A stretch of 20,333 bases of DNA from Alectryocaccomicrobium faecavium (GCA_018713425.1 DVOT01000209.1:1-20333); one strand, 5' to 3'. Counted from the first letter of the stretch, positions 7,854 through 15,616 are shown. Notes: a model not told the origin generated them from the letters alone. Made by a program: numbers and translations.

Positions 7854-9030
7854 CCGCAAAGACGATGTATTGCTGCGGGTGGAGCACCTGTGCCAGTACT
7901 TCAAGGAAAATAAGGCCGTCGATGACGTAAGCTTCGACATCAAAAAGGGCGAAGTTTTCGGCCTGGTGGGCGAATCCGGCTGTGGCAAAACCACTACCGG
8001 CCGCTCCATCATCAAGCTGTACGACATCACCTCCGGCAGCATCTATTTCAAGGGCCACCGCATCGCCGCGGGCACGCGCTCCTATAAGCAGGCCATTGCC
8101 CAGGCGCGCGCGGAAATGAAATCTGCCTCGCCCGAGCGCAAGCAGGAGCTCAAGTCCTTCATCGCCGCGCAGCGCGCGGAAATCCACAGCGCGCGGTACG
8201 ATCATGAGAATTGCGATAAGCTTTACGCGGATGAGATGCTCCGCGAGGTGGATGCGCGGTATCAGCCGCTATTGGCCAGCGCGCAGGGCGAGGAACTGGC
8301 GCGCTTGAAGGAACACTATGAATACGACCGCCGCGCTGCCCGCAACCAGCGCTATATCACGCAGATCCAGATGATCTTTCAGGATCCCATCGCCTCGCTG
8401 GACCCGCGCATGACCGTGTACGAAACCATCTCGGAGGGCCTGGTCATCCGCGGCGAAACGGACAAGCGCGTGATCGATGAGAAGGTCTATAACGTGCTGG
8501 AAATGGTCGGCCTGGTGCGCGAGCACGCCAACCGCTATCCGCACGAGTTCTCCGGCGGCCAGCGCCAGCGCATCGGCGTGGCGCGCGCCGTGGTGATGAA
8601 CCCCGAATTGATCATCGCGGACGAGCCGGTGAGCGCGCTGGACGTGTCCATCCAGGCGCAGGTTATCAACTTGCTGAACGACCTGCGGCACAAGCTGGGC
8701 CTCACCATCCTCTTCATCGCGCACGACCTTTCCGTCGTGAAGTATTTTTCCGATCGTATCGGCGTGATGTATTATGGCAAGATGGTAGAGCTTGCTCCGT
8801 CGGACGAGCTGTTCGATCATCCGCTGCATCCCTACACCCGCTCGCTGCTCTCGGCCATTCCGCTGCCCGATCCGCTTTACGAGCGCCAGCGCCAGCGCAT
8901 CCGCTATGAGCCGCTGGCCGAGCACGATTATTCGGTGGATAAGCCTTCCCTGCGCGAGATCGTGCCGGGGCATTTCGTGCAATGCAACGACGCGGAATTC
9001 GCCGCCTATCGGGCGCGCATGGGCGTGTAG
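7846..9030 (+). CDS. oppF: Oligopeptide ABC transporter ATPase, OppF type, with ~95-residue insertion
   Basis: Second ATPase of the transporter. Walker A GESGCGKT is at 42-49, Q-loop Gln at 179 (QMIFQDPIASLDPRMTV), signature FSGGQRQR at 235-242, Walker B LIIADE at 255-260 and the H-loop His at 293; 'HPLHPYTRSLLSAIP' (325-339) is the OppF/DppF C-terminal landmark. Between the first beta subdomain and the Q-loop, where other OppF proteins need only about 20-25 residues, this one has about 95 (about 73-168) that are highly charged and helical. The insertion point differs from that in OppD, which is after the Q-loop. Start ATG 7846 has GAGGGGG 7 nt upstream and overlaps the oppD stop by 8 nt, so synthesis is coupled. 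The C-terminus lacks a cysteine cluster, with only one Cys at 380. Confidence 0.93.
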   Translation: MPDRKDDVLLRVEHLCQYFKENKAVDDVSFDIKKGEVFGLVGESGCGKTTTGRSIIKLYDITSGSIYFKGHRIAAGTRSYKQAIAQARAEMKSASPERKQELKSFIAAQRAEIHSARYDHENCDKLYADEMLREVDARYQPLLASAQGEELARLKEHYEYDRRAARNQRYITQIQMIFQDPIASLDPRMTVYETISEGLVIRGETDKRVIDEKVYNVLEMVGLVREHANRYPHEFSGGQRQRIGVARAVVMNPELIIADEPVSALDVSIQAQVINLLNDLRHKLGLTILFIAHDLSVVKYFSDRIGVMYYGKMVELAPSDELFDHPLHPYTRSLLSAIPLPDPLYERQRQRIRYEPLAEHDYSVDKPSLREIVPGHFVQCNDAEFAAYRARMGV

Positions 9031-9031
9031 C

Positions 9032-9442
9032 ATGAAAAGCCGCAACGCCCAGCGATGGTTGCAATATGGCGTTAGCGCGCTGGTCGGTTTGGCGCTGTCC
9101 TTGGCCGTGGCGGTTTCGCGCGGGCTGTCCGGCAGTGTGAATCTGGCTTGGAACGCGCGCTATCTGAGCGACGGCTTCTTCGTGGCCGGGCTGCTGATGA
9201 CGGGCGTCGGCGCGCTGGTGCTGGTTGCCTCCACCGATTTCTTCGATATCTTCACGTACGGTTTTAAAAGCCTGCTGGTGCTCTTCACGCCGCTCAAAAA
9301 GCCGCGCGAGCACATGAATTTTTTCGATTATAAGCAGGAGCGTGCCGGGCGGCGCGGCGGAAAGCAATTTTTTCTGCTCTTCACGGGGCTGGCCTTTCTG
9401 CTGCTCGCGCTCGCGTGCCTGTGGGTGTATTATAATTGCTAA
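9032..9442 (+). CDS. Small membrane protein, DUF3899-like
   Basis: A 136-residue protein with three predicted TM segments: about 11-29, 49-67 and 113-133. A cytoplasmic or loop region rich in Lys/Arg lies between the second and third (KKPREHMNFFDYKQERAGRRGGK). The central 'DGFFVAGLLMTGVGALVLV...DFFDIFTYGFKSL' resembles DUF3899 proteins from Bacillota, recalled rather than searched. The start ATG is 1 nt after the oppF stop, so it is the last gene of the opp operon and is probably translated by re-initiation; no strong separate ribosome-binding site is visible. Its function is unknown. Its position suggests an accessory role, or simply co-transcription, with the transporter. Confidence 0.75.
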   Translation: MKSRNAQRWLQYGVSALVGLALSLAVAVSRGLSGSVNLAWNARYLSDGFFVAGLLMTGVGALVLVASTDFFDIFTYGFKSLLVLFTPLKKPREHMNFFDYKQERAGRRGGKQFFLLFTGLAFLLLALACLWVYYNC

Positions 9443-9444
9443 GA

Positions 9445-9482
9445 CAATTGCCCGCGGTGGAAAAAACCACCGCGGGCAATTG
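9445..9482. terminator. Strong hairpin between convergent operons
   Basis: CAATTGCCCGCGGTGG (9445-9460) and its perfect reverse complement (9467-9482) form a 16-bp stem around an AAAAAA loop (UUUUUU from the other strand). It begins 2 nt after the last plus-strand gene and lies 23 nt beyond the end of the minus-strand aminotransferase gene, so it is placed to serve both. No T tract follows the stem on either strand, so classical intrinsic termination is uncertain; it may act as a 3' stabiliser or as a Rho- or U-less terminator. Confidence 0.75.
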
Positions 9483-9505
9483 CATATTCTTCCGGCAATG
9501 CCGTG

Positions 9506-10681
9506 CTATTTTCCCTGCTTTTCCAGAAAGCGGCCCATGCGCTTTACGGCCTCTTCGATTTTGTCCAGCGAAGTGGCGTAAGAAAGCCGGATATGTCCTT
9601 CGCCGCCCTGGCCAAAGGCGGTGCCGGGCACGGCGGCGACCTTCTGGTCGTAGAGCAGCGCTTCGCAGAAAGCGTCGCTGGATAGGCCCGTTCCGGCGAT
9701 GGAGGGGAAGGCGTAAAACGCGCCCAGCGGTTCGAAGCAGGAAAGGCCAATTTCGCCCAGCGCCTTCACCAGGAAACGGCGGCGGCGGTCGTAGGCGCGC
9801 ACCATCTTCTGCACATCCGCGTAACCGCTGGCGGCGTTGCTGCGCAGGGCTTCCAGCGCGGCATACTGCCCGGCGGTGGGCGCGCAGAGCATAGTGTATT
9901 GGTGAATCTTGAACATGGATTCCATGATGTCCTTCGGCGCACAGGCCCAGCCCATGCGCCAGCCGGTCATGGCGAAGGCCTTGGAAAAGCCGTTGAGCAC
10001 GATGGTGTTGTCGCGCATGCCCTCAATGGCGGCAATGCTGTGGTGCGTGCCCGCGTAGGTCAGCTCCGCGTAGATTTCATCGGAAATCACGAGTACGCCG
10101 CTTTCGCGCAACACATCCGCCAGTGCGCGCAGTTCGCTCTCGGGCATCACCGCGCCGGTGGGGTTGTTGGGATAGGGCAGGATGATGGCCTTGGTCTTCG
10201 GCGTAATGTGCGCCTTTACGTCCTGCGCGGTAATGCGGAAGCCATTTTCCGCCCGGGTGGGCACGGGCACGCACACGCCGTGTGAAAAGCGCACGCCCGG
10301 CGCGTAGGAAACATAGGAAGGATCGGGTACGAGCACCTCGTCCCCGGGGTTTACAATTGCGCGCAGCGCCAGGTCGATGCCCTCGCTCGCGCCCACGGTG
10401 ACCAAAATCTCGTTTTCCGGCCGGTATTCCAGGCCAAAACGCTCGCGCTGGTATTCGTTGATGGCCCGGCGCAGCTCAATCAGGCCCCAGTTGCTGGTGT
10501 AATGCGTATGGCCTGCGCGCATGGAATAAATGGCCGCGTCAGAATACGCCCACGGGGTCACAAAATCCGGTTCGCCCACGCCGAGAGAAATCGCGTCCTT
10601 CATCTCGCTGACGATATCGAAGAATTTGCGGATGCCGCTGGGCGGCACGCAGGCGATGTGCTCCGCCAGCCGGGGACTCAT
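9506..10681 (-). CDS. alaT: PLP-dependent aminotransferase, AlaT/PatA-like
   Basis: Class I/II aminotransferase of 391 residues, the usual length, expected to transfer the amino group between an amino acid (probably alanine) and 2-oxoglutarate in the cytoplasm. Visible features are the N-terminal PPSGIRKFFD and ISLGVGEPDFVTP, PNNPTG at 171-176 with the PLP-contacting Asn, D201 and Y204 in VISDEIYAELTY, the Schiff-base lysine K234 in GFSKAFAMTGWRMGW, and R365 in HIRLSYAT that binds the substrate carboxylate. The sequence closely resembles, from memory, Bacillus subtilis AlaT (YugH), and the Lrp/AsnC-type gene directly upstream matches the alaR-alaT arrangement. The start codon overlaps the regulator stop by 4 nt. 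Substrate preference (alanine versus aspartate or aromatic) cannot be proved from sequence. Confidence 0.92.
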   Translation of the reverse strand: MSPRLAEHIACVPPSGIRKFFDIVSEMKDAISLGVGEPDFVTPWAYSDAAIYSMRAGHTHYTSNWGLIELRRAINEYQRERFGLEYRPENEILVTVGASEGIDLALRAIVNPGDEVLVPDPSYVSYAPGVRFSHGVCVPVPTRAENGFRITAQDVKAHITPKTKAIILPYPNNPTGAVMPESELRALADVLRESGVLVISDEIYAELTYAGTHHSIAAIEGMRDNTIVLNGFSKAFAMTGWRMGWACAPKDIMESMFKIHQYTMLCAPTAGQYAALEALRSNAASGYADVQKMVRAYDRRRRFLVKALGEIGLSCFEPLGAFYAFPSIAGTGLSSDAFCEALLYDQKVAAVPGTAFGQGGEGHIRLSYATSLDKIEEAVKRMGRFLEKQGK

Positions 10682-11172
10682 GGCGACACCTGCAGACGGT
10701 CGTCCTGCGAGGTGCCGGAAACGATCACGCCGTCTACTTTGTATTTTTTCAGCACGAAATGCGTGGCGGTGGAGAGCACATGCTCCAGCGTGGAGAGCTT
10801 TTCAGACACGAACAGGGCCAGCTCCTTGATCGTGCGGCCTTTCACCAACACCATCAGATCGTATGCGCCGCTCATGAGGTACACGCTTGAAACCTCCTCA
10901 AAGCGGTAAATGCGCTCGGCGATCACGTCGAATCCCTCGTCGCGCTGCGGGGTCACGCGCACTTCGATGAGCGCCTCCACACTGTCGCGATCCACTTTGT
11001 CCCAGTTGATCATGGCAGGATAGCGCAAAATCACGCCCGAATTTTCCAGGCGCGCGATGGCTTCCGCGGCTTCCGTCTGCGAAACGCCGCATTGCGCGGC
11101 GATGGTGTGGATGGGCGTGCGCGCGTCCTGTTGCAAAATTTCCAAAATATCGATGTCCAGCCTGCTGAGCAT
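10678..11172 (-). CDS. alaR: Lrp/AsnC family transcriptional regulator, AlaR-like
   Basis: 164-residue regulator. The N-terminal helix-turn-helix (about 1-55) reads DIDILEILQQDARTPIHTIA...VSQTEAAEAIARLENSGVI, and the C-terminal RAM ligand-binding domain (about 66-145) has the alternating VEALIEVRV...IAERIYRFEEVSSVYLMSGAYDLMVLV pattern. Such proteins are cytoplasmic amino-acid sensors that usually control the adjacent metabolic gene. It is the first gene of a two-gene operon: its stop overlaps the aminotransferase start (ATGA). AAGGAGG lies 7 nt before the ATG, and a good promoter lies just upstream. By analogy with B. subtilis alaR-alaT it would respond to alanine; that is inference. Confidence 0.9.
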   Translation of the reverse strand: MLSRLDIDILEILQQDARTPIHTIAAQCGVSQTEAAEAIARLENSGVILRYPAMINWDKVDRDSVEALIEVRVTPQRDEGFDVIAERIYRFEEVSSVYLMSGAYDLMVLVKGRTIKELALFVSEKLSTLEHVLSTATHFVLKKYKVDGVIVSGTSQDDRLQVSP

Positions 11173-11195
11173 AGCCTCGCCTCCTTATTTCCCCT

Positions 11196-11224
11196 ATTGT
11201 AGCCCACGCGCGCGCGAGCGTCAA
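11196..11224 (-). promoter_or_regulatory. Promoter of the alaR-alaT operon
   Basis: Reading the minus strand, TTGACG (11224-11219) and TACAAT (11201-11196) are separated by 17 nt (11218-11202), and the -10 lies about 23 nt from the alaR start codon. The spacer is an alternating CG run (GCGCGCGCG), which is unusual. An AsnC-type autoregulatory site could overlap this region, but no clear palindrome was found. Confidence 0.78.
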
Positions 11225-11304
11225 GCAAAATTTTGGCGGCAAACCGGCAAACTCTGTCCATCGCATCCGGGCTGCGCGGTGCTGGGCACATTCGCCTGCT
11301 GCGG

Positions 11305-12675
11305 CTAAGCGAGCGGCGCGTCCGCGTGGGGCAGAGCGCGCACGCAAACATAATAGGCGGAAAGCAGGATCGCCGCCGCGCCTGCCCAGGCGGCGATTTC
11401 CGCGAAAAAGATGGAATTGGGGCCGAAAATGGCGGGCAACGTCCACACGACCGCTACGCGCAGGGCAAATTCCGCAATGCCGGAAACCATGGGGATCAGC
11501 GTGTTCCCCATGCCTTGCAAAGCGCTGCGGTAAACATACAGCACGTATAGCACGGAGAGGAACGCGCTCATGGTGTTGAGATAGGCGAGCGCGGTCTGCG
11601 TGGCGCTGGCAACTTCTTCCGGCGTGCCGGAGATGAACAGGGGCACGAGAAAACGGCCCAGTGTGAGCATCAGCACGGAAATCACCACGGAAACGCCGAG
11701 CCCCACGACTAGACCTGTATGCACGCCGCGCCGCACGCGCAAATATTGCTTTGCGCCGATGTTTTGCCCCACGAAGGTGGAGATGGCGTATCCCAGGGAG
11801 ATCGCCGCGATTTCCAATAGCGCATAGAGCTTATTGGTGGCCGTGAAGCCCGCGATGAACAACATGCCATAGCCGTTGACAGCGGATTGCACGATCAATC
11901 CGCCCACGGCGATGATGACGTTTTGAAACGCGACGGGCAGGCCCAACCGCATCAAGCGCGCGAATAGCGCCCCTTCTTTGCGCAATTGCAGGCGCACGGG
12001 CCGCAGATAGGGAATGCGCCGCATGCGCCATAGGCAGAACGCGGCGGAAAGGCCTTGCGCGAATACGGTCGCGCCCGCCGCTCCGGCAATGCCCCAATGA
12101 AAGAGGAACACAAAGACGGAATCCAGCACGATGTTGACCACCGAGGCGATGGCCATGGCCCATAGCGGCGTTTTGCTATCGCCCAGCGCGCGCAAAATGG
12201 CCGCGCACAGGTTGAAGGCCACGGTGAAGGGAATGCCGCAATAGAGCGTGCGCACGTAGAGCACCGCGCCGGGCAGCACGTCCGCCGGGGTGGACATGGC
12301 CGTCAGCGTGGGTAGCAGCGTGGCCTGGCTGGCGATGGATAGCGCGATGGCCAGCAGGATGGAAAGCAATAGCGCGCCGGAAACCGCCTTTTGCAGCTGG
12401 CCAAAATCCTTGGCGCCAAAGTGGATGGCCACCAGTACGCCAAAACCCTGCGTGAAGCCCTGGGCGATGCCGCTCACCAGCCAGTTGAGCCAGTCCGCCG
12501 CGCCCACCGAGGCCAGCGCGGTCACGCCCAGCCCCTGGCCGACGATGGCCGTGTCCACCACCACATATAGTTGCTGCAAAATGTTGCCCAGCATCAGCGG
12601 CAGGGCAAAGCGGATGAGCAGGCGCAGGGGCGAACCCTCCGTCATGCTCTTGATAGAATTGCGCGCCTGCTCCAT
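11305..12675 (-). CDS. MATE family multidrug/cation efflux protein
   Basis: 456-residue polytopic protein with about 12 TM helices in two related halves, the standard MATE length. The N-terminal 'MTEGSPLRLLIRFALPLMLGNILQQLYVVVDTAIVGQGLG' and the 'GWIAGAAG/ILRALGDSKTPLWAMAIASVVNIVLDSVFVF'-like stretch in the first half are typical of MATE antiporters of the DinF/NorM superfamily, which export cationic compounds or metabolites using Na+ or H+. The start at 12675 was chosen for the GAGGAGG 8 nt upstream; the frame stays open 114 nt further, across the promoter. It has its own promoter, so it is a separate transcription unit from the lipoprotein gene upstream. No terminator is obvious before the alaR promoter 80 nt downstream. 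Substrate unknown. Confidence 0.92.
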   Translation of the reverse strand: MEQARNSIKSMTEGSPLRLLIRFALPLMLGNILQQLYVVVDTAIVGQGLGVTALASVGAADWLNWLVSGIAQGFTQGFGVLVAIHFGAKDFGQLQKAVSGALLLSILLAIALSIASQATLLPTLTAMSTPADVLPGAVLYVRTLYCGIPFTVAFNLCAAILRALGDSKTPLWAMAIASVVNIVLDSVFVFLFHWGIAGAAGATVFAQGLSAAFCLWRMRRIPYLRPVRLQLRKEGALFARLMRLGLPVAFQNVIIAVGGLIVQSAVNGYGMLFIAGFTATNKLYALLEIAAISLGYAISTFVGQNIGAKQYLRVRRGVHTGLVVGLGVSVVISVLMLTLGRFLVPLFISGTPEEVASATQTALAYLNTMSAFLSVLYVLYVYRSALQGMGNTLIPMVSGIAEFALRVAVVWTLPAIFGPNSIFFAEIAAWAGAAAILLSAYYVCVRALPHADAPLA

Positions 12676-12720
12676 GGGCAGCGCCTCCTCGCGTTTCAGA
12701 ATGCAAAATCCATTTTTCAG

Positions 12721-12750
12721 ATTATAGCATGGAGCGGTTCTATCTGTCAA
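12721..12750 (-). promoter_or_regulatory. Perfect sigma-A promoter of the MATE gene
   Basis: On the minus strand, TTGACA (12750-12745) and TATAAT (12726-12721) are both exact consensus with an 18-nt spacer. Transcription should start near 12714, leaving a leader of about 40 nt. The -35 begins only 15 nt beyond the stop codon of the lipoprotein gene, so the two genes are adjacent but independently driven. Confidence 0.87.
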
Positions 12751-12764
12751 TCGTACCTGCGCGC

Positions 12765-13667
12765 TCAGATTTCCCACTTGGCCAGCCACAGCGCGAACTG
12801 GCTATAGGCGTCGTACCACGCATTGTATAGTTCTTCGTTCTTTTGCAGCGCGTATTTGTCCGCCGCGGAATCGTAGGTGTAGTTGCCCGCGCGCAATTCC
12901 GACAGCGCGGTGGCCGCGACCTGCTGCGCGCTTTCCACGATGGTCACCAGGTCTTCCAGATCGTTTGCGCTGATGGCGCGAATGCGTTCGATCAGGCCGG
13001 GGAAATAATCTTCGCCGGCTTCCTGCGCGTAGCCATAAGGGCCGGTATCCTGCAAATACATTTCCACATCGCCCGGGTACAGGAAATAAACGACTTCGCT
13101 TCCGTCATCGTCGGTATAGCCGCTCTGGTACTCCGTCCATTGGCAGAGGAAATGCAGGTAATCGAACATGGAATTGATCTCGGCCACCACGCCATCCGAA
13201 GCGATGGACTGCCACAGTGCGTAATCCTCGGACAGTGCGGCGAGATCCACGATTTCATAGGAAGCGTCTGCGATCCGGTAGTTGTAGACATAGCCATATT
13301 CGTCCGTATAGTCCTCTATGCGCAATGTGCCCGTCACGCGGATGGCCTGGTCGGTATAGCCGAAGGTCTGCCCTTCGGGCGCGTAGACCGCCATGGTGTT
13401 GGCGAGCTGCGCGGTGTTGGGCGCGCAGAAGGGGCAACTTTGGTAGGGCATGTTCATGAGATACAGGAATTTTCCGCTCAGTGGGGAGAGTGTCGCCATA
13501 TAGCCCACGATGGAAACGGTTTTGTCGTCGAGCGCGGTGAGGGTTTCCAGGCTTACGGCGTCGGTAAACTTTAACGCGGTTGCGCCCTCTTCGCCGGGCG
13601 CCGCGCCGGAGCAGCCCGCCAGGAGCAAAAGTGCGGCGGCGAGCGAAATGGCCAGGATTTTTTTCAT
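12765..13667 (-). CDS. CPFC-motif lipoprotein, DUF3299-like (putative)
   Basis: 300-residue secreted lipoprotein: signal peptide with lipobox LLAGC, C19 being the lipidated residue. The first globular part (about 32-140) reads like a small beta domain, 'DKTVSIVGYMATLSPLSGKFLYLMNMPYQSCPFC', with a CPFC pair at C78/C81 that could bind metal or form a redox disulfide. It recalls DUF3299 lipoproteins that accompany MacB-like ABC transporters in Proteobacteria, but that link is inference. Residues about 145-300 are helical, rich in Tyr/Asp/Glu, with one more Cys at 175, and I do not recognise them. The ATG at 13667 has TGAGGAAT 8 nt upstream; a GTG at 13682 is rejected. It follows the permease gene by only 25 nt, so it closes that operon. 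Confidence 0.75.
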   Translation of the reverse strand: MKKILAISLAAALLLLAGCSGAAPGEEGATALKFTDAVSLETLTALDDKTVSIVGYMATLSPLSGKFLYLMNMPYQSCPFCAPNTAQLANTMAVYAPEGQTFGYTDQAIRVTGTLRIEDYTDEYGYVYNYRIADASYEIVDLAALSEDYALWQSIASDGVVAEINSMFDYLHFLCQWTEYQSGYTDDDGSEVVYFLYPGDVEMYLQDTGPYGYAQEAGEDYFPGLIERIRAISANDLEDLVTIVESAQQVAATALSELRAGNYTYDSAADKYALQKNEELYNAWYDAYSQFALWLAKWEI

Positions 13668-13692
13668 AGCGGTATTCCTCACGATAGCATTT

Positions 13693-14862
13693 TTAAGCGG
13701 TCAATCCATCTTTGCGGGCCATGGCAAAAATTCGCGCCATGGTGGGCAACACGCTCAGCGCAAAGACCGCGCCGGCAATGGCCCATTCCCGGGGATAGGT
13801 GCGCCATACATTGAGCACAATGCCCATGGAGGCGACGAGATTGCCCATCAGGCCCAGCAAAAGGTGTTTGCACAGCAAGGCCAGCAGAGAACCCGCGAGG
13901 CCGATCAGCCCATTTTGAATGAGGTAAAGCTGCGCTATGCGCCGCATGCTGATGCCGATCAGGCGCATGAGGGCGATTTCCTTCTGGGCGTCGTACATAT
14001 TCAGCAGCGTGATCACCGATATGACCACGATGTTCATGAGCAGGACTACCGCGCACAGCGCGTACACGATTTTGCTGGAAGTATCCACCTGCTCCAGCAC
14101 TTCGCGCAGCACGGTGGAAGGATTGATGCACAAGAGCGAAGCGTCGCCGCTGTAGGCGTCCAGCAGGCGGTAATAGTCGTTGAAACTCTTGCTCTTTACC
14201 AAAATGGCGCAGATTTCGCCCTCCACGTGCGTTTCTTCTTCATCTTCGTCCGTGTGGCCCTGCGAATGGACGGCCCACACGGTTTCATAGTGGGTGAACA
14301 CTACGTTGTCGTAGGCCGTGCCGGTCGCCTGGAGAATGCCGGTCACGGTTAGCGGCGCGGCTTCGTGCGTGCTGCCTGTGCCGGCTAGCCCATGGGAGGT
14401 GACGATTTCATCGCCCACGTTTAGACCGTATTGCTGGGCTACGGCGCTGCCCACAACGGCTTCGTAGGTCGCGGAAAACATCGTGCCCGAGGCGAGAGAT
14501 TTTCCCGCCAGAAAATCCGCCGTGGTGCCCACGATTTTCGCGCTGCCGAAGCTGTCGCCCATGGTGAATGGCACAACAGCGTTTGCCAAGTCGCTGTTTT
14601 CGATTTCCTCCACATAAGCGTAGTCCAGCGTACCCAGGGGTTCGTCGGTGAAGAATAAGGTGTTCATCGCCAACTGCGTGGCGCTACCGGCAGGGCCGAT
14701 GATCAAATCGTAATAAGCGGCGGTGTTTACGATGCCTTCGTTCACCTGCTGCGCGATGTTGAAGGATAGCAACGCCACGCACGCGGATAGCACGATGGAA
14801 AGCGCCACGAGCAGCACGCGGGCGCGGTGCACCGCCATGTTTTTCAGCGCGAATTTAAGCAT
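13693..14862 (-). CDS. FtsX/MacB-like ABC transporter permease with His/acidic loop
   Basis: 389-residue permease with the FtsX/MacB layout: TM1 at about 15-37, a long extracytoplasmic domain (about 40-260), then three C-terminal TM segments at about 263-288, 310-333 and 360-382. The typical cytoplasmic 'QKEIALMRLIGISMRRI' lies between TM2 and TM3 (about 293-309). The external domain contains a His- and acid-rich stretch at 191-215 (HYETVWAVHSQGHTDEDEEETHVEGE; His 191, 199, 203, 212), a plausible metal-binding loop. 'TVTGILQATGTAYDNVVF' just before it is the family's conserved beta region. This family does not carry solutes through a classic channel; it couples ATP hydrolysis to movement in the periplasm or outside face. 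The start overlaps the ATPase stop by 8 nt, implying tight coupling. An AAGG site lies 8 nt upstream. Confidence 0.88.
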   Translation of the reverse strand: MLKFALKNMAVHRARVLLVALSIVLSACVALLSFNIAQQVNEGIVNTAAYYDLIIGPAGSATQLAMNTLFFTDEPLGTLDYAYVEEIENSDLANAVVPFTMGDSFGSAKIVGTTADFLAGKSLASGTMFSATYEAVVGSAVAQQYGLNVGDEIVTSHGLAGTGSTHEAAPLTVTGILQATGTAYDNVVFTHYETVWAVHSQGHTDEDEEETHVEGEICAILVKSKSFNDYYRLLDAYSGDASLLCINPSTVLREVLEQVDTSSKIVYALCAVVLLMNIVVISVITLLNMYDAQKEIALMRLIGISMRRIAQLYLIQNGLIGLAGSLLALLCKHLLLGLMGNLVASMGIVLNVWRTYPREWAIAGAVFALSVLPTMARIFAMARKDGLTA

Positions 14863-15511
14863 TCTGCACACCTTCTTTCGCACAAAAAGAAGCGACGGCA
14901 TTCATATCGATGGTCTCGTCAAAGAGCGGGCAGAGCCGTTCATCGTGCGTGACGCACAGCAGCGTTTTGCCGCGGGCGGCGTCCAGCAGCGCTTCCATCA
15001 CGCTGCGGCCAATGGCGTAGTTCAGATTGCCGGTCGGCTCATCGGCCAGGAGAATTGCCGGGCGCTTTACCAGCGCGCGCGCAATGCATACCCGCTGTTT
15101 TTCGCCGCCGGAAAGATTGCGAACCTTGCGGGATTTCAGCGCAAGGATGCCCAGCCGCTCAAGTAGCGCGTCCATCCCGGAAATATCGATGTTTTCCAGC
15201 TTCAGGATGCCGATGTTGTCGGATACGCGCATGTCCTCCAGCAGATTAAAGTCTTGGAAGATGTAGCCGATGTTTTGGATGCGGAAGGCGTCGCGCGCCT
15301 TCTGGTTGGCGGCGCAAATGTCCCAGCCGTCGATAAAGACGCTGCCTTCGCGCGGCGTGAGCACGCCGGCGATCAAATTGAGCAATGTGGATTTGCCACA
15401 GCCGGAAGCGCCCAGCAGGGCATACGTTTTGCCGCTTTCAAAGGTGAGATTGGTATAGGAAATTTGCGATTCATCCCGGAATCGCATAAGGAGATTTTTC
15501 AATTGAATCAT
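14855..15511 (-). CDS. MacB/LolD-like ABC transporter ATP-binding protein
   Basis: 218-residue ATPase, the normal size for the MacB/LolD/FtsE group. Walker A GASGCGKS is at 34-41, Q-loop Gln at 86 (GYIFQDFNLLEDMRVSDNI), signature LSGGEKQR at 133-140, Walker B ILLADE at 153-158, the LolD-type 'EPTGNLNYAIG' D-loop region, and the H-loop His at 189. It pairs with the FtsX-like permease immediately downstream (8-nt overlap). The start at 15511 was chosen because AAAGGAA lies 5 nt upstream and the family's first strand (MIQLKNLLMRF) begins there; the frame extends 14 codons further upstream without support. The transported or acted-on substrate is unknown. The neighbouring Cys- and His-rich proteins hint at a metal or thiol role. 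Confidence 0.92.
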   Translation of the reverse strand: MIQLKNLLMRFRDESQISYTNLTFESGKTYALLGASGCGKSTLLNLIAGVLTPREGSVFIDGWDICAANQKARDAFRIQNIGYIFQDFNLLEDMRVSDNIGILKLENIDISGMDALLERLGILALKSRKVRNLSGGEKQRVCIARALVKRPAILLADEPTGNLNYAIGRSVMEALLDAARGKTLLCVTHDERLCPLFDETIDMNAVASFCAKEGVQNA

Positions 15512-15579
15512 AGAGGTTCCTTTCCGCGTCTTGCGCGCGAGAATCGAGCACACCCATGGATATGGGGTTGCAAAACAGG

Positions 15580-15616
15580 GCGAAGGCCGCTGGCCAAACG
15601 TGGCCCGGCGCTTCGC
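15580..15616 (-). terminator. Hairpin between small Cys/His gene and ABC genes
   Basis: On the minus strand GCGAAG-C-GCCGGGCC pairs with GGCC-AG-CGGC-CTTCGC around an ACGTTT loop: 14 base pairs with small bulges, followed by CCTGTTTTGC. It lies 50 nt past the stop of the small membrane protein gene and about 70 nt before the ATPase start. It could be a weak terminator or attenuator that sets different levels of the two parts. No convincing separate promoter for the ATPase was seen in the gap. Confidence 0.45.

Noticed and set aside
6465..8042. Long minus-strand open frame opposite oppD/oppF
   Set aside because: Antisense to two ABC ATPases with every motif intact; no start signals and low-complexity composition.
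12843..13574. Plus-strand open frame opposite the CPFC lipoprotein
   Set aside because: The minus-strand gene has a lipobox, a ribosome-binding site and operon context; the plus frame has none of these and antisense-type composition.
13668..13682. GTG at 13682 as start of the CPFC lipoprotein
   Set aside because: It would swallow the ribosome-binding site TGAGGAAT and add residues before a normal lipoprotein signal; ATG at 13667 fits.
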